A stretch of 43,143 bases of DNA from CALZIK01 sp046756565 (GTDB taxonomy: Bacteria > Acidobacteriota > Thermoanaerobaculia > Multivoradales > JAHEKO01): positions 1 to 43,143 of the forward strand of contig JBHHWO010000022.1 of the NCBI GenBank assembly GCA_046756565.1, in the 5' to 3' direction. Below are positions 25,330-34,099 of this stretch, one piece after another. Made by a program: the position numbers and the translations under genes. Every line of letters starts with the position of its first letter. Positions within the stretch are counted from its first letter, which is position 1. The notes under the pieces were generated by a model. That model was not told where the DNA came from, did not search any database, and saw nothing but the letters and a program-made list of their open reading frames with translations.

Positions 25330-25818
25330 ATGCAGGACGCCGTCGTCAGCGCGGAGCTCGACAAGCCCTCACGCTACCGGGAGATCGCCGCTCAAATCGA
25401 TGCCGTCGGCTCGGAAATCGACGACGAAGTCGCGTTGATGGCGACTGCTGCGTGTCTGGTCCATAACGCGATTCCCTACGCCAGCTGGACCGGCTTCTAC
25501 CGAGTCATCGGCGAAGGATTGCTTCGAGTGGGACCGTACCAGGGGCCGCTGGGCTGTCTCGAGATCGAGTTCGGCAAAGGAGTCTGCGGCACCGTCGCGG
25601 AGACTCGCGAGTCGCTGGTGGTGCCCGACGTTGACGCCTTCCCGGGCCACATCGCCTGTGACGAGGCGGCTCGGTCCGAAGTGGTGGTTCCGGTCTTCCG
25701 GACCGCCGGCGGCCTGTTCGCGGTTCTCGACGTCGACTCGCGCCTACCGGCCGCCTTCGACGACGACGACCGGGCCGGGCTGGAAGCAGTCGCCGAAGTC
25801 CTGAAGCGCCGCCTCTAG
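25330..25818 (+). CDS. msrC: Free methionine-(R)-sulfoxide reductase (GAF domain, MsrC type)
   Basis: This enzyme reduces free methionine-R-sulfoxide. The 162-residue protein is a single GAF domain with all three cysteines of the family: Cys76 (GPLGCLEI), Cys86 (GKGVCGTVAE) and Cys110 (FPGHIACDEAA), as well as the motifs SWTGFYRV, GPYQGPLGC and SEVVVPV. Its length matches E. coli fRMsr (YebR). It sits on the plus strand between two permease genes on the minus strand and seems to be transcribed from its own leaderless promoter. It is the only oxidative-repair gene nearby. Confidence 0.93.
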   Translation: MQDAVVSAELDKPSRYREIAAQIDAVGSEIDDEVALMATAACLVHNAIPYASWTGFYRVIGEGLLRVGPYQGPLGCLEIEFGKGVCGTVAETRESLVVPDVDAFPGHIACDEAARSEVVVPVFRTAGGLFAVLDVDSRLPAAFDDDDRAGLEAVAEVLKRRL

Positions 25819-25874
25819 TGTCAGCGGGCGGCGCCGAAGACGTCGCGCAGATTCGGGCGTATCCGGCGGTGCCC

Positions 25875-26795
25875 CTAGGTGACGCGGATGCGCGGGTCGA
25901 GCGCGGCATACACAACGTCGGTGATCAGGTTGAGCAGAATGTAGGTCAACGCGATCGCCAGGACGCTGCCCTGCACCAGCGGGTAGTCGCGCAGGCGAAT
26001 CGCTTGAATCACCAGCCGGCCGATCCCGGGCCACGAAAAGATCGTCTCGGTGATGATGGCGCCGGTGAGCAGAGCTCCGAACTGGAGTCCGACGATCGTG
26101 ACCACGGGAATCGACGCGTTCTTGAGAGCGTGCCGCCGCAGCGCGAGGCCGCGCTGAAGACCCTTGGCCTGGACCGCGGCGAGATAGGGTTTGTCGAGCT
26201 CTTCGGCCACCGAGCTTCGAACCATGCGGGTCAGCAGGCCCGCCAGCGCGGTTCCCAGCGTCAGCGCCGGGAGCACCAGACTGAGCCAGCCGCCCCGTCC
26301 GGAAACCGGGAACAGGTCCAACTGAATCGCAAACAGCAGAATGAGCATCGGACCGAGCCAGAAATTGGGCATCGAGACGCCGACGAGCGCCAGGACTCTC
26401 GAGAAGTGATCGGCGAACTGGTTGCGGCGGCTGGCCGCCACTACGCCGAGCGGAATCGAGATCGCCAGTGCCACGAGCATGCTCGCCACGGTCAGCTCGA
26501 TCGTGGCGGGATAGTGCTGGGCGAGGATCTTCGCGACCGGCTCACGAAAGTGGAGGGAGCGGCCGAGATCGGCCCGCACCAATCCACCCAGGAAACTCAA
26601 GTACTGAGCCGAGAGCGGCCGGTCCAGGCCGAGTTCGACTCGTAGCGTGTCGACCTCCGAGCGCTGCGCGCCCTCGCCCAGCATCATCTCGACCGGATCG
26701 CCCGGGATCAGATGAATGAGGGAGAAGACGAGGGTCGCTACCAGCAGCGCGAGCGGAATGGTCTGCGCAAGCCGTCGCAGCAGGAAAGCCGTCAA
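25875..26795 (-). CDS. Peptide-type ABC transporter permease (DppB/OppB-like)
   Basis: This 306-residue protein is a DppB/OppB-type permease: N-terminal TM (FLLRRLAQTIPLALLVATLVF), the motif LIPGDPVEMMLG, the family segment LGLDRPLSAQYLSFLGGLVRADLGRSLHFREPV, and the BPD domain with the EAA loop (YLAAVQAKGLQRGLALRRHALKNASIPV) and the end TETIFSWPGIGRLVIQAIRLRDYPLVQG. The TTG start overlaps the stop of the upstream regulator (TTGA), so the two are probably co-translated. The partner permease follows 589 nt downstream, after the msrC-like gene on the other strand. Confidence 0.93.
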   Translation of the reverse strand: MTAFLLRRLAQTIPLALLVATLVFSLIHLIPGDPVEMMLGEGAQRSEVDTLRVELGLDRPLSAQYLSFLGGLVRADLGRSLHFREPVAKILAQHYPATIELTVASMLVALAISIPLGVVAASRRNQFADHFSRVLALVGVSMPNFWLGPMLILLFAIQLDLFPVSGRGGWLSLVLPALTLGTALAGLLTRMVRSSVAEELDKPYLAAVQAKGLQRGLALRRHALKNASIPVVTIVGLQFGALLTGAIITETIFSWPGIGRLVIQAIRLRDYPLVQGSVLAIALTYILLNLITDVVYAALDPRIRVT

Positions 26796-29700
26796 ACGTC
26801 GAGCCCCAGCTTCTTGACCTGCTCGGACATGTTCTGCCGCGTCATGCCGAGTCTGCGCGCCGCCGCCGCGCGGTTCCCGCCGGCCGCTCGAAGTGCTTCC
26901 GTCAGAAGCTCTCTGCGGTAGTCCTCCACCATCTGACTGTACCCGATCCTCGGAGCCTCCGACGCATACGGCAGCTCGAGATGCTCGAGTCGAATAGCGT
27001 CACCATCGCAGAGTGCGGCCGCCACCTGGAGCACGCTCTCGAGCTCGCGAACGTTGCCGGGCCAGTCGTGGCTGGCCAGCCTCTCCAGCACTTCCGAGGT
27101 CATCGTCAGCCGTCGTTCCGGCTCGATCCGCGCCAGGAAGTGGGTCGTCAGAAGAGCGATGTCCTTGCCGCGGGAGCGCAGGGGCGGCAGCACCAGGCGT
27201 CCGGTCTTGAGGCGAAAGTACAGATCACCGCGGAACGTGCCCTCGGCGACCATCGACTCGAGGTCCCGGTTGGTTGCCGAAACCACCCGTGCCTCGGTTC
27301 TCCGCGGGGTGTTCTCGCCGATTCGCTGAACCTCACCTTCCTGGAGGACGCGAAGCAGCAGCCCTTGCGCCTCGAGCGGAAGGTCACCGATCTCGTCGAG
27401 AAACACCATTCCTCGGCTCGCCGTCTCGAAGGCGCCGGGTTTGTCTTGTAGGGCACCGGTGAACGAGCCGCGAACGTGACCGAAGAGATGGGACATGAGG
27501 AGCTCTCGTGACATCGCGGCGGCGCAGTTGACCGGCAAGAACGGACCGTCCGGCCGGCTGCCCAAGCGGTGTACCTCTTTGGCCAGAAGCTCCTTGCCGG
27601 TTCCGGTCTCACCCAGAATCAGGATCGGCATCTCGACCGGCGCCAGGCGCCGGACCCGGTCGAGGACCTCGAGGAGCGCCGGCGAGCGTCCGACGATCGA
27701 CGATCCCGGTCGCGCCGCTGGCTCGCGTCTGCCCGACTTGCGGGGCGCGATCGATTCCGACACCACGTTCATCAGCACTCTTTGCACTTCGTCGACAAAC
27801 GGTGCTTCGAGCACCAGCTCCCCGCCATCCACCGGCCGCCGGAGCTCGGCTACCCCGCCTCGGCCCGGGCAGAGGATCTCGTTATCCGGCGAACGCTGAA
27901 TCACGAGCCGCGCCTCCGGGTACCCGGCCTCGCCGAACAGCCGCGTCACGGCATCTGCGCTCGAGCGAGTCGACTCGAGATAGCGATTCAGCGCTCTCCA
28001 GGTTCCGCTGTCCCGGTCGTCGAGCCGCTCGGCGAGTGGACCGGCGCCGGCCTCTCGCAACGCGACCACCGCCGAGCGCAGAACCAACGGAGGCGCGGTG
28101 CCCGGCGCGAGGAGTTCGCAATCGAAAACGAACCGCGCCGCGCGAAACGGTTCGATCTTCTCGAGCGCCGTCCAGTCCGCTGGCGCGGACTCCCGGCCGG
28201 TCAGAACCAGGGTCCACAGGCGGGCGAGAGGTCCGTCGCTGACTCGTGCCAGAGCCGTTTCCCGATCGCCTGCCAGCGCCCAGAGCGCGGGAACCTCTTC
28301 GGCTTCCAGCTCGGTCTCGGCGGCCTTGTTCGCAGCCTCGATCTCGCTACGGGCCGCATCCGGGCGCCCCAGCCACCCGAGGGCCCGCGCGGCGAACAGA
28401 TGAAGCTGAGGTCCGCGCCAGGCCACGCCGCGTCGATCCAGCTCGTCGAGTGCACCGCGCACCGTGAGCAGCGCCGCATGCGGCCGACCGCGAGCGAGCT
28501 CGTATCGCGCCCAGGTCTCCAGATCGTGGGCCAGGGCACGCCAGTTCCGGGAGCGGCGATCTTCGACGGTCGCTTGCTCGATCGCCCGGCGCACACCCGC
28601 CAGCCGGCCACGCCGAATCCGGGTCTCGGCCAGGTTGAAGAGGGTCAGGGTGGTCTGGCGGCTGCCCTGGACTTCCCGATGGAGCCGTACCACGTGGAGG
28701 AGTGCCCGTTCGGTGCCCGCCAGGTCGCCCTGGGCGGCTCTACCCATCGCCAACTCGTTCCACAGGGCCCCCGCTTCGAAGGGCGTCATGCGCCTGCGGG
28801 AACCACGAAGCGCCTCGGAGAAATGCTCGACGGCACCCGCAGCGTCTCCCCGAGCGACACACTCCTGACCCGCTGCTTTGTGCCAGCGCCAGGCGAAGTC
28901 CACACCACCCTCGTCGAAGTCCGCGCCGATGCCCGGCTCGCGCGCACGCGCGAGGTGTCTGCGCATTCGATCCGGCTCGACTCTGTCCCAGGCGTGCATC
29001 GCCGCCAGAAGTTCGAGCCTGCGGCGACCGGCGCCCTCGGATTCCCGCAGTCCCTCTTCGAGCCAGCGGTCGGCCTCCTCCCGGTCGCCACGGTTCTCGA
29101 ACACCCTCACAGCGACGGCCGTGAGCTGGCTCTTCTGGCGGGGCGACAACCGGCTGCGATTCATCCTACGCAGCTCGCGAGCGGCGGGTCCGAGCTTGTT
29201 GAGCCGAAACAGGCACCACAACCGGAGGACCCGTGCCGATGGGCGGCGAAGTCCCTTGAGCGCGCCAATCGCCTCCTCGAATCTGCCTACCGAGTAGAGG
29301 CAACGAGCCCAATCGACCCGGTCTGCGGACGATTCCGGCACCCGGTACCGCCATGCGCGCGCCGCCCGGCGCCACTGTCCCGACTTCATCAGGGCCCTGG
29401 GCGAGGAATTGGTCCCGGTTCCCATCCAGTGGACCCGCGCGTCGGGGCCACGAAGGCGACGCTGCACTTCCTCGAGACTCTCGGCCCCACTCGCGACGGC
29501 CCGCGAGAAATGCTCCGGGCCCAGGATGCGAGGTTCCGTGCGTCCGTCCACTGTGACCCACGCTCCCAGCGCGCCGAGGACCTCGGAGAACTCGGGCCTC
29601 CACAGGAAGTCGGCCTCGTCGAGAAGGTCGCTCGCGAGCCCTGCTGCAGACGCCGGGGTTATGGCTTGACGCCAGCTTTCGAGAAGGGCCCGGGCGACGC

Positions 29701-30058
29701 GCCGGCCCTGACTGCGGCCCGCCGGTGGTCCGTCCGTCCGAAAGAGAATACCCGCCAGCTCGATGAGAGAGGTTTGAGGAAGCCAGTCTCCTGGTCTGGC
29801 CGCGGCAACCAGACCGCTCAGCAGCCCCTTCGAGTTCACGCGCGCCGGTGCCCAGTCCAGGATCGCCCGACCACTCGCTTCGAGATGGGCGTCGGCGCAG
29901 GCGGCCTGAAACAGGACACCGATCCGCTGACGATCCGTGAGCCGAGCCCCGGCGAGCGGATCGCCGGAAGCCGGCGACAACGCACAGTGGGCCACGGGCG
30001 GCAAAGCCTTGCCACCAAGCCCGGACCTTCCTAGAGGATCACCCCTTCTTTCAGCCAT
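26792..30058 (-). CDS. Large helical-repeat (TPR-like) sigma-54-type AAA+ regulator with Fis-type HTH
   Basis: This 1088-residue protein has three parts. Residues 1 to about 770 are an Arg/Leu/Ala-rich helical region with degenerate TPR-like repeats (for example GDAAGAVEHFSEAL, GDLAGTERALLHVV); no receiver, GAF or PAS domain is seen. About 790-1020 is a sigma-54 activator AAA+ domain: SIVGRSPALLEVLDRVRRLA, Walker A GETGTGKE, a GSFTGA loop in place of GAFTGA, Walker B GMVFLDEIGDL and DWPGNVRELESVL. The C-terminus is a Fis-type HTH (NRAAAARRLGMTRQNMSEQVKKLGL). I use the ATG at 30058; 29 upstream codons are unsupported. Its stop overlaps the dppB-like start, so control of peptide transport is a reasonable inference. 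Confidence 0.9.
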   Translation of the reverse strand: MAERRGDPLGRSGLGGKALPPVAHCALSPASGDPLAGARLTDRQRIGVLFQAACADAHLEASGRAILDWAPARVNSKGLLSGLVAAARPGDWLPQTSLIELAGILFRTDGPPAGRSQGRRVARALLESWRQAITPASAAGLASDLLDEADFLWRPEFSEVLGALGAWVTVDGRTEPRILGPEHFSRAVASGAESLEEVQRRLRGPDARVHWMGTGTNSSPRALMKSGQWRRAARAWRYRVPESSADRVDWARCLYSVGRFEEAIGALKGLRRPSARVLRLWCLFRLNKLGPAARELRRMNRSRLSPRQKSQLTAVAVRVFENRGDREEADRWLEEGLRESEGAGRRRLELLAAMHAWDRVEPDRMRRHLARAREPGIGADFDEGGVDFAWRWHKAAGQECVARGDAAGAVEHFSEALRGSRRRMTPFEAGALWNELAMGRAAQGDLAGTERALLHVVRLHREVQGSRQTTLTLFNLAETRIRRGRLAGVRRAIEQATVEDRRSRNWRALAHDLETWARYELARGRPHAALLTVRGALDELDRRGVAWRGPQLHLFAARALGWLGRPDAARSEIEAANKAAETELEAEEVPALWALAGDRETALARVSDGPLARLWTLVLTGRESAPADWTALEKIEPFRAARFVFDCELLAPGTAPPLVLRSAVVALREAGAGPLAERLDDRDSGTWRALNRYLESTRSSADAVTRLFGEAGYPEARLVIQRSPDNEILCPGRGGVAELRRPVDGGELVLEAPFVDEVQRVLMNVVSESIAPRKSGRREPAARPGSSIVGRSPALLEVLDRVRRLAPVEMPILILGETGTGKELLAKEVHRLGSRPDGPFLPVNCAAAMSRELLMSHLFGHVRGSFTGALQDKPGAFETASRGMVFLDEIGDLPLEAQGLLLRVLQEGEVQRIGENTPRRTEARVVSATNRDLESMVAEGTFRGDLYFRLKTGRLVLPPLRSRGKDIALLTTHFLARIEPERRLTMTSEVLERLASHDWPGNVRELESVLQVAAALCDGDAIRLEHLELPYASEAPRIGYSQMVEDYRRELLTEALRAAGGNRAAAARRLGMTRQNMSEQVKKLGLDV

Positions 30059-30125
30059 CTCCCCTGCTCCCGACTGCTCGCGCGCGAGCACGCAAACCAT
30101 TCTTGTTTTCGGAAAAGACTCGCGC

Positions 30126-30131
30126 ATCATA
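30126..30131 (-). promoter_or_regulatory. -10 box of the AAA+ regulator gene
   Basis: TATGAT on the minus strand would give a leader of about 60 nt. No matching -35 is visible. The aroA stop lies 83 nt upstream, so read-through from aroA is also possible. Confidence 0.35.
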
Positions 30132-30213
30132 CACCGCACTCGCAACGCGCGCCGGGGCCAGGTGGTTCCTCGAAACAGGCAGCGCCTTCTCGGAGGCGGC
30201 CCGGCCTATTACC

Positions 30214-31506
30214 TCAAGGGTCGACGTAGGGGGACTCGAAGTCCTTCCAGAATCCCGGATACGACTTGGCCACCACTTCCGGGTTCGCGATCGAGACTCC
30301 CGGACGGCAGAGTCCAAGAACCGAGAAGGCCATTGCGATTCGGTGATCGTCGGCGGTGTCGATGGTGACCGGATCAGCCGGCGCGCCGCCGGCGCCCCAG
30401 ACACCCGGTACCGAAAGGCCGTCGCCTGCCTGGTCGATTCCGGAGACCCCGGCGCGAGCCAATTCGCCGGCCACGACGTTCAGTCGGTCGCTTTCTTTGA
30501 GGCGCAGGTGACCCACTCCGGTGATCCCGGTCGTCCCCGCGCAGAAAGGAGCGAGCACGGCCAGGGTCGGCACCTGGTCGGGGATGTCCGAAAGATCGTC
30601 GGACACCGCTACGAGCGTGCCTTCGCGGTGAACCTCGAGCCGGTCCTCCCTCCACTCGCAGACCGCGCCGATCTGCTCGAGAATCGAAAAGAAACGCCGG
30701 TCTCCCTGCCTGGAGTCCTGACGCAAGCCATCCAGCTTGATCCGGCCGCCGGTCAGAGCGGCCGCGGCCCCGAAGTAGCACGCGCTCGAATAGTCCGCTT
30801 CGACTTCGAACCGCCGGCCGTGGACGACCTGCGGCTCGACGGCGAAGAGATCGCCCTGTCGATCGACGCGAATCCCGAAGTCGGCCATCGCCTGAAGCGT
30901 CAAGTCAACGTACGGTTCCGACGTCAGATCCCTAACCCCGATCGAGACCGGGCCACGGGCTCGAGTCGCGGCCATCAGCACCGCCGAGAGAAACTGGCTC
31001 GACGCTCCGGCGTCGAGAGCTGCCCGGCCGCCGGCTAGCGTGCCACCGCGGATGCGGACCGGAGCAAACCCCTCGGGGCCAAAACACTCGATCTCGGCCC
31101 CGAGCTTCCGCAACGCGGCAATCAGTGGCCCGAGCGGCCGCTCGCGCAAACGATCGGTCCCGTCGAGGAACCACTCGCCGGGAACCGTCGTGAGCGAAGC
31201 GGTCAGAAATCGCAGCATCGTGCCCGAGGCCCCGCAGTCGATCTCCGCCCGAGCCACCTCCCGACGGCGGCCGACCGTCAAGCCAGCGGGACCTCGCTCG
31301 ACGGCGCAGCCCACTTGCTCGAGCGCCAGCGCCATCGCCTGGGTGTCTTCCGAGTCGAGAGGCCGTACGATCTCGGTGCCGCCTTCGGCCAGCAGGGCCA
31401 GATTCAGCGCCCGGTTGGTCAGGCTCTTGGACGGCGGCACGAGAATCGTGCCCTGCACCCGCCGGCCGGCTCGAATTGGCCGTGGAGATCCGGTGGCTCG
31501 CGTCAC
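30214..31506 (-). CDS. aroA: 3-phosphoshikimate 1-carboxyvinyltransferase (EPSP synthase)
   Basis: AroA joins phosphoenolpyruvate to shikimate-3-phosphate in the chorismate pathway. The 430-residue protein has the conserved VPPSKSLTNRALNLALLAEG, DCGASGTMLRFLTA (usually GNAGTAMRPL-type), LDGTDRLRERPLGPL, GASSQFLSAVLMAA, the IxDVPDQVPTLAVLAPF segment (here SDIPDQVPTLAVLAPF) and LRLKESDRL with DDHRIAMAFSVLGL. GASGT instead of NAGT places it nearer class II-like enzymes (inference). The GTG start overlaps the lpxH-like stop (GTGA). Confidence 0.94.
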   Translation of the reverse strand: MTRATGSPRPIRAGRRVQGTILVPPSKSLTNRALNLALLAEGGTEIVRPLDSEDTQAMALALEQVGCAVERGPAGLTVGRRREVARAEIDCGASGTMLRFLTASLTTVPGEWFLDGTDRLRERPLGPLIAALRKLGAEIECFGPEGFAPVRIRGGTLAGGRAALDAGASSQFLSAVLMAATRARGPVSIGVRDLTSEPYVDLTLQAMADFGIRVDRQGDLFAVEPQVVHGRRFEVEADYSSACYFGAAAALTGGRIKLDGLRQDSRQGDRRFFSILEQIGAVCEWREDRLEVHREGTLVAVSDDLSDIPDQVPTLAVLAPFCAGTTGITGVGHLRLKESDRLNVVAGELARAGVSGIDQAGDGLSVPGVWGAGGAPADPVTIDTADDHRIAMAFSVLGLCRPGVSIANPEVVAKSYPGFWKDFESPYVDP

Positions 31507-32198
31507 GCCGGCGGGGGCTCGCTCGGAATCCACTCGACCGCGCGGGTCCGAAACCACGCATCCAGGATTCGGACCTCTCCCTCCCGGACCTTCCACGACC
31601 GTGGCTCGTGAAAGTGGCCGAGCAAGAGCTCATCGTAGCCCTCTTGGAGACGCCGGCTGCCATAGGCGATGAGGACGTCCGCGGGAATCTTCGTCTTGTG
31701 CTTGAAATTGGTCTTCGACAGGCCGTGCTCGGCCTTGTGAATCAGAGACTCGGCCAGTTTCCGTGGAAGACCCAGCATTCCCAGCCGGCTCAAGCGGTTC
31801 TTCGAGAATCGACGCCAGAATCGGTAGAGGTAGTCGCGCGCGTTCAGCCCGTCGCCATGAACGACGAGATACCGGCGGCCCGACTCTTCGAACGAGAATT
31901 CTGTGCCGATCGTGTCGAAGCACTCCTCGTATTCACTGCCGCGCAGAAAGAAATCGCGATTGCCCTCGATGTAGTGCACCGGTACACCCCGCTGGCGGAG
32001 TCGGATCAACGAGTCGACGACCAGCGCGATGTCCGGAGTCTCGAAACGCCGGCTCCCTACCCAGACCTGAAACAGATCTCCCAGCACAACCACGCGATCG
32101 CACCGGCCCGGATCGATCTCGTCGATCTGACCGGCCAGCGGCGCCGCGGTACCACCGGGACCGCCCAGGTGTGCGTCGGCTATTGCCGCTGTTGCCAT
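31503..32198 (-). CDS. LpxH-like UDP-2,3-diacylglucosamine pyrophosphatase / metallophosphoesterase
   Basis: The 231-residue protein is a calcineurin-like phosphoesterase of the LpxH type, which makes lipid X in lipid A synthesis. Metal ligands are visible as Asp8-x-His10 (ADAH), Asp41 (GDLFQVW), Asn80 (GNRDFF, the LpxH signature), His114 (VHGDGLN) and His195/His197 (GHFH). GHFHEP replaces the GHTHRP of E. coli LpxH. It lies between mrp and aroA with no Shine-Dalgarno that I can see. LpxH is more likely than LpxI or LpxG, but other substrates remain possible. Confidence 0.8.
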   Translation of the reverse strand: MATAAIADAHLGGPGGTAAPLAGQIDEIDPGRCDRVVVLGDLFQVWVGSRRFETPDIALVVDSLIRLRQRGVPVHYIEGNRDFFLRGSEYEECFDTIGTEFSFEESGRRYLVVHGDGLNARDYLYRFWRRFSKNRLSRLGMLGLPRKLAESLIHKAEHGLSKTNFKHKTKIPADVLIAYGSRRLQEGYDELLLGHFHEPRSWKVREGEVRILDAWFRTRAVEWIPSEPPPA

Positions 32199-32220
32199 GA
32201 CGGATTGAAACGGGCGGGGC

Positions 32221-33300
32221 CTAGAGAATCGACAGTCGTGGCCGTGCGTTGGCCGCCGCCGCCGCGACTACCGCGTCGGCGATCCTGCTGAAGGACTCCG
32301 CGTGCGGGCCCTCGGGCTGTGCCTCCACCACCGGAATCCCCGAGTCGCCACCCTCCATGATCGCAGGATCCAGCGGCACGCGTCCCAGAAACGTGCTTTC
32401 CAAGAGCTCGGCGGTCTTCTCTCCGCCGCCGCGTTTGAAGATGTCGGTGGTCTCGCCGCAGTGCGCGCACACGAAGCCCGACATGTTCTCGATGATTCCC
32501 ACGACCGGGACGCTGACCTTGCGGAACATCGCCAGGCCCTTGCGCGCGTCAATGAGCGCGATGTCCTGCGGCGTCGTCACCACGACCGCTCCCGACAGCG
32601 GTACCCGCTGGCTGATCGTGAGCTGCGCATCGCCGGTTCCGGGCGGCAGGTCGACGATCATGTAGTCCAGAGCGCCCCACTCGACGTCTCCCAAGAGCTG
32701 TTCGATCGCCTTCATCACCATCGGACCGCGCCAGATGACCGCCGTGTCGGTATCGACCACAAAACCCAGAGACATCAGCTTCACGCCATAACGCTCGAAG
32801 GGAATGATGCGCTCCCCTTCAACCTGCGGCCGCTCCCGGATACCGAACATCATGGGGAGGGAAGGGCCGTAGATGTCGGCGTCGAGGAGGCCGACCCTGA
32901 AACCGGCCTTGGCCAGACTCACCGCCAGGTTGACCGCCACGGTCGACTTGCCGACGCCGCCCTTGCCGCTCGCAACCGCGACCACGTTGGCGACCTCGGG
33001 AATCAGCGAGGCGTCCCGCGAGACCGCTTCTTGGGCCGGCGCCGGCGGGCGCCGCAGCCTCAGCTCCACCTCGAGGTCGTCCAACCCTTCGAGATCGGAA
33101 AGGGCTTCTCGGACCGCCCGCTTGACGTCTTCGGCAAGCTCCTCACGATGGGTCGCGATCTCGAGCTCGACCCGCACCTTGCCTGCGTCGTCCGCAGCGA
33201 CCCGATCCACGAAACCGAATGACACTATGTCCCGGCTCATGCCCGGGAACCGAACTTCCTTGAGCCTGTTCCAGACCGCGGTTTCCAGTGATTCTGCCAT
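32221..33300 (-). CDS. mrp: Iron-sulfur cluster carrier Mrp/ApbC (ParA-family P-loop ATPase)
   Basis: Mrp (ApbC/NBP35) binds and transfers Fe-S clusters. The 359-residue protein has an N-terminal DUF59/MIP18-like domain (1 to about 85), the deviant Walker A SGKGGVGKST (111-120), LLDADIYGPSLPMMFG, the switch VDLPPGTGDAQLT and the cluster-binding pair Cys278-x-x-Cys281 (FVCAHCGE). The family-specific ENMSGFVC segment is present. Gene order is plsC-mrp-lpxH-aroA, which shows no obvious Fe-S client nearby. Confidence 0.95.
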   Translation of the reverse strand: MAESLETAVWNRLKEVRFPGMSRDIVSFGFVDRVAADDAGKVRVELEIATHREELAEDVKRAVREALSDLEGLDDLEVELRLRRPPAPAQEAVSRDASLIPEVANVVAVASGKGGVGKSTVAVNLAVSLAKAGFRVGLLDADIYGPSLPMMFGIRERPQVEGERIIPFERYGVKLMSLGFVVDTDTAVIWRGPMVMKAIEQLLGDVEWGALDYMIVDLPPGTGDAQLTISQRVPLSGAVVVTTPQDIALIDARKGLAMFRKVSVPVVGIIENMSGFVCAHCGETTDIFKRGGGEKTAELLESTFLGRVPLDPAIMEGGDSGIPVVEAQPEGPHAESFSRIADAVVAAAAANARPRLSIL

Positions 33301-33311
33301 TTACGACTTCC

Positions 33312-34043
33312 CTACGACGAAGCGAGCGCTGACAGCCGTTCGACTTCGGCGCGGACTTCTTGAATGAGCTCTTGCTTCTTGCTGACTCCAAACGCCTGAA
33401 CCGGCACCGGAACTCCGTAGTGTACCCGGACTCGGCCCGGCCGGATCTTGAAACTCGACTTGGGCTGGACATCGCGGCTGCCGACGATGCCGACCGGCAC
33501 GACCGGCAGACCGCTCTTCAGAGCCAGCAGGAAACCACCTCGTTTGAACGGCAGCATCTCGCCGGAGATCGAGCGGGTACCCTCGGGAAAGACCAACACC
33601 GACACCCCCTGCTCGTCGAGCTGCGCGACCGCGATGGCGAAGCTGTCGCGTGCGGTGCTCAGGTCCTTGCGGTCGATAGTCACAAACCCGCCGGCCTTGA
33701 TTGCCCAACCGAAGATGGGAACTTGAAAGAGGCTCTTCTTGGCCAGAAACCGGGTCTGGCCCGGCAAAGTCGTCAGCAGCGCAGGAATGTCGAACAGGCT
33801 GCGGTGGTTGGCCATGAATATGTATTGCCCCTCGGCCTCGAGAGGCTGCTCGAACGCCGGCTCGGCGCGAACGCCGGCAAAAAACAAGACGCCACGACTC
33901 CAGGTTCGCGCGACCCAGAAAATGAAGTGGCCTTTGGGGCCCAGCCAGCCGAAGACCACGGCGATGGACGCCCAGAATATGGTACCGACGACCAGATAGG
34001 CATTGCCGATGAGCGTCCCGAGAAATGTCTTCAGACCGGTCAA
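33312..34043 (-). CDS. plsC: 1-acyl-sn-glycerol-3-phosphate acyltransferase
   Basis: PlsC makes phosphatidic acid from lysophosphatidate and acyl-ACP/CoA. The 243-residue protein has an N-terminal hydrophobic segment (about 11-34), the catalytic NHxxxxD motif (Asn79-His80 to Asp85 in MANHRSLFD), the substrate segment FxxxxxKKSLFQVPIFG and FPEGTRS (152-158), then GLPVVPVGIVGSRD. The TTG start is preceded by GGAGG 8 nt upstream. It is the first gene of the plsC-mrp-lpxH-aroA group and is divergent from the membrane protein at 34100. Confidence 0.94.
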   Translation of the reverse strand: MTGLKTFLGTLIGNAYLVVGTIFWASIAVVFGWLGPKGHFIFWVARTWSRGVLFFAGVRAEPAFEQPLEAEGQYIFMANHRSLFDIPALLTTLPGQTRFLAKKSLFQVPIFGWAIKAGGFVTIDRKDLSTARDSFAIAVAQLDEQGVSVLVFPEGTRSISGEMLPFKRGGFLLALKSGLPVVPVGIVGSRDVQPKSSFKIRPGRVRVHYGVPVPVQAFGVSKKQELIQEVRAEVERLSALASS

Positions 34044-34064
34044 AAACCCGACCTCCGCCTACTC

Positions 34065-34091
34065 TTGCCGCTCATCGCGCCTTGCTACAAT
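34065..34091 (+). promoter_or_regulatory. Promoter of the membrane protein-mlaEFD group, leaderless
   Basis: TTGCCG (34065-34070) is followed after 15 nt by TACAAT (34086-34091), which is extended by TGC. The -10 ends 8 nt before the ATG at 34100, so the mRNA would start at the start codon. Confidence 0.55.
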
Positions 34092-34099
34092 CCTGCAAG

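Noticed and set aside
27569..30034. Plus-strand open frame of 821 codons antisense to the AAA+ regulator
   Set aside because: Shadow frame of high-GC coding DNA; the minus-strand gene has clear AAA+ and HTH motifs.
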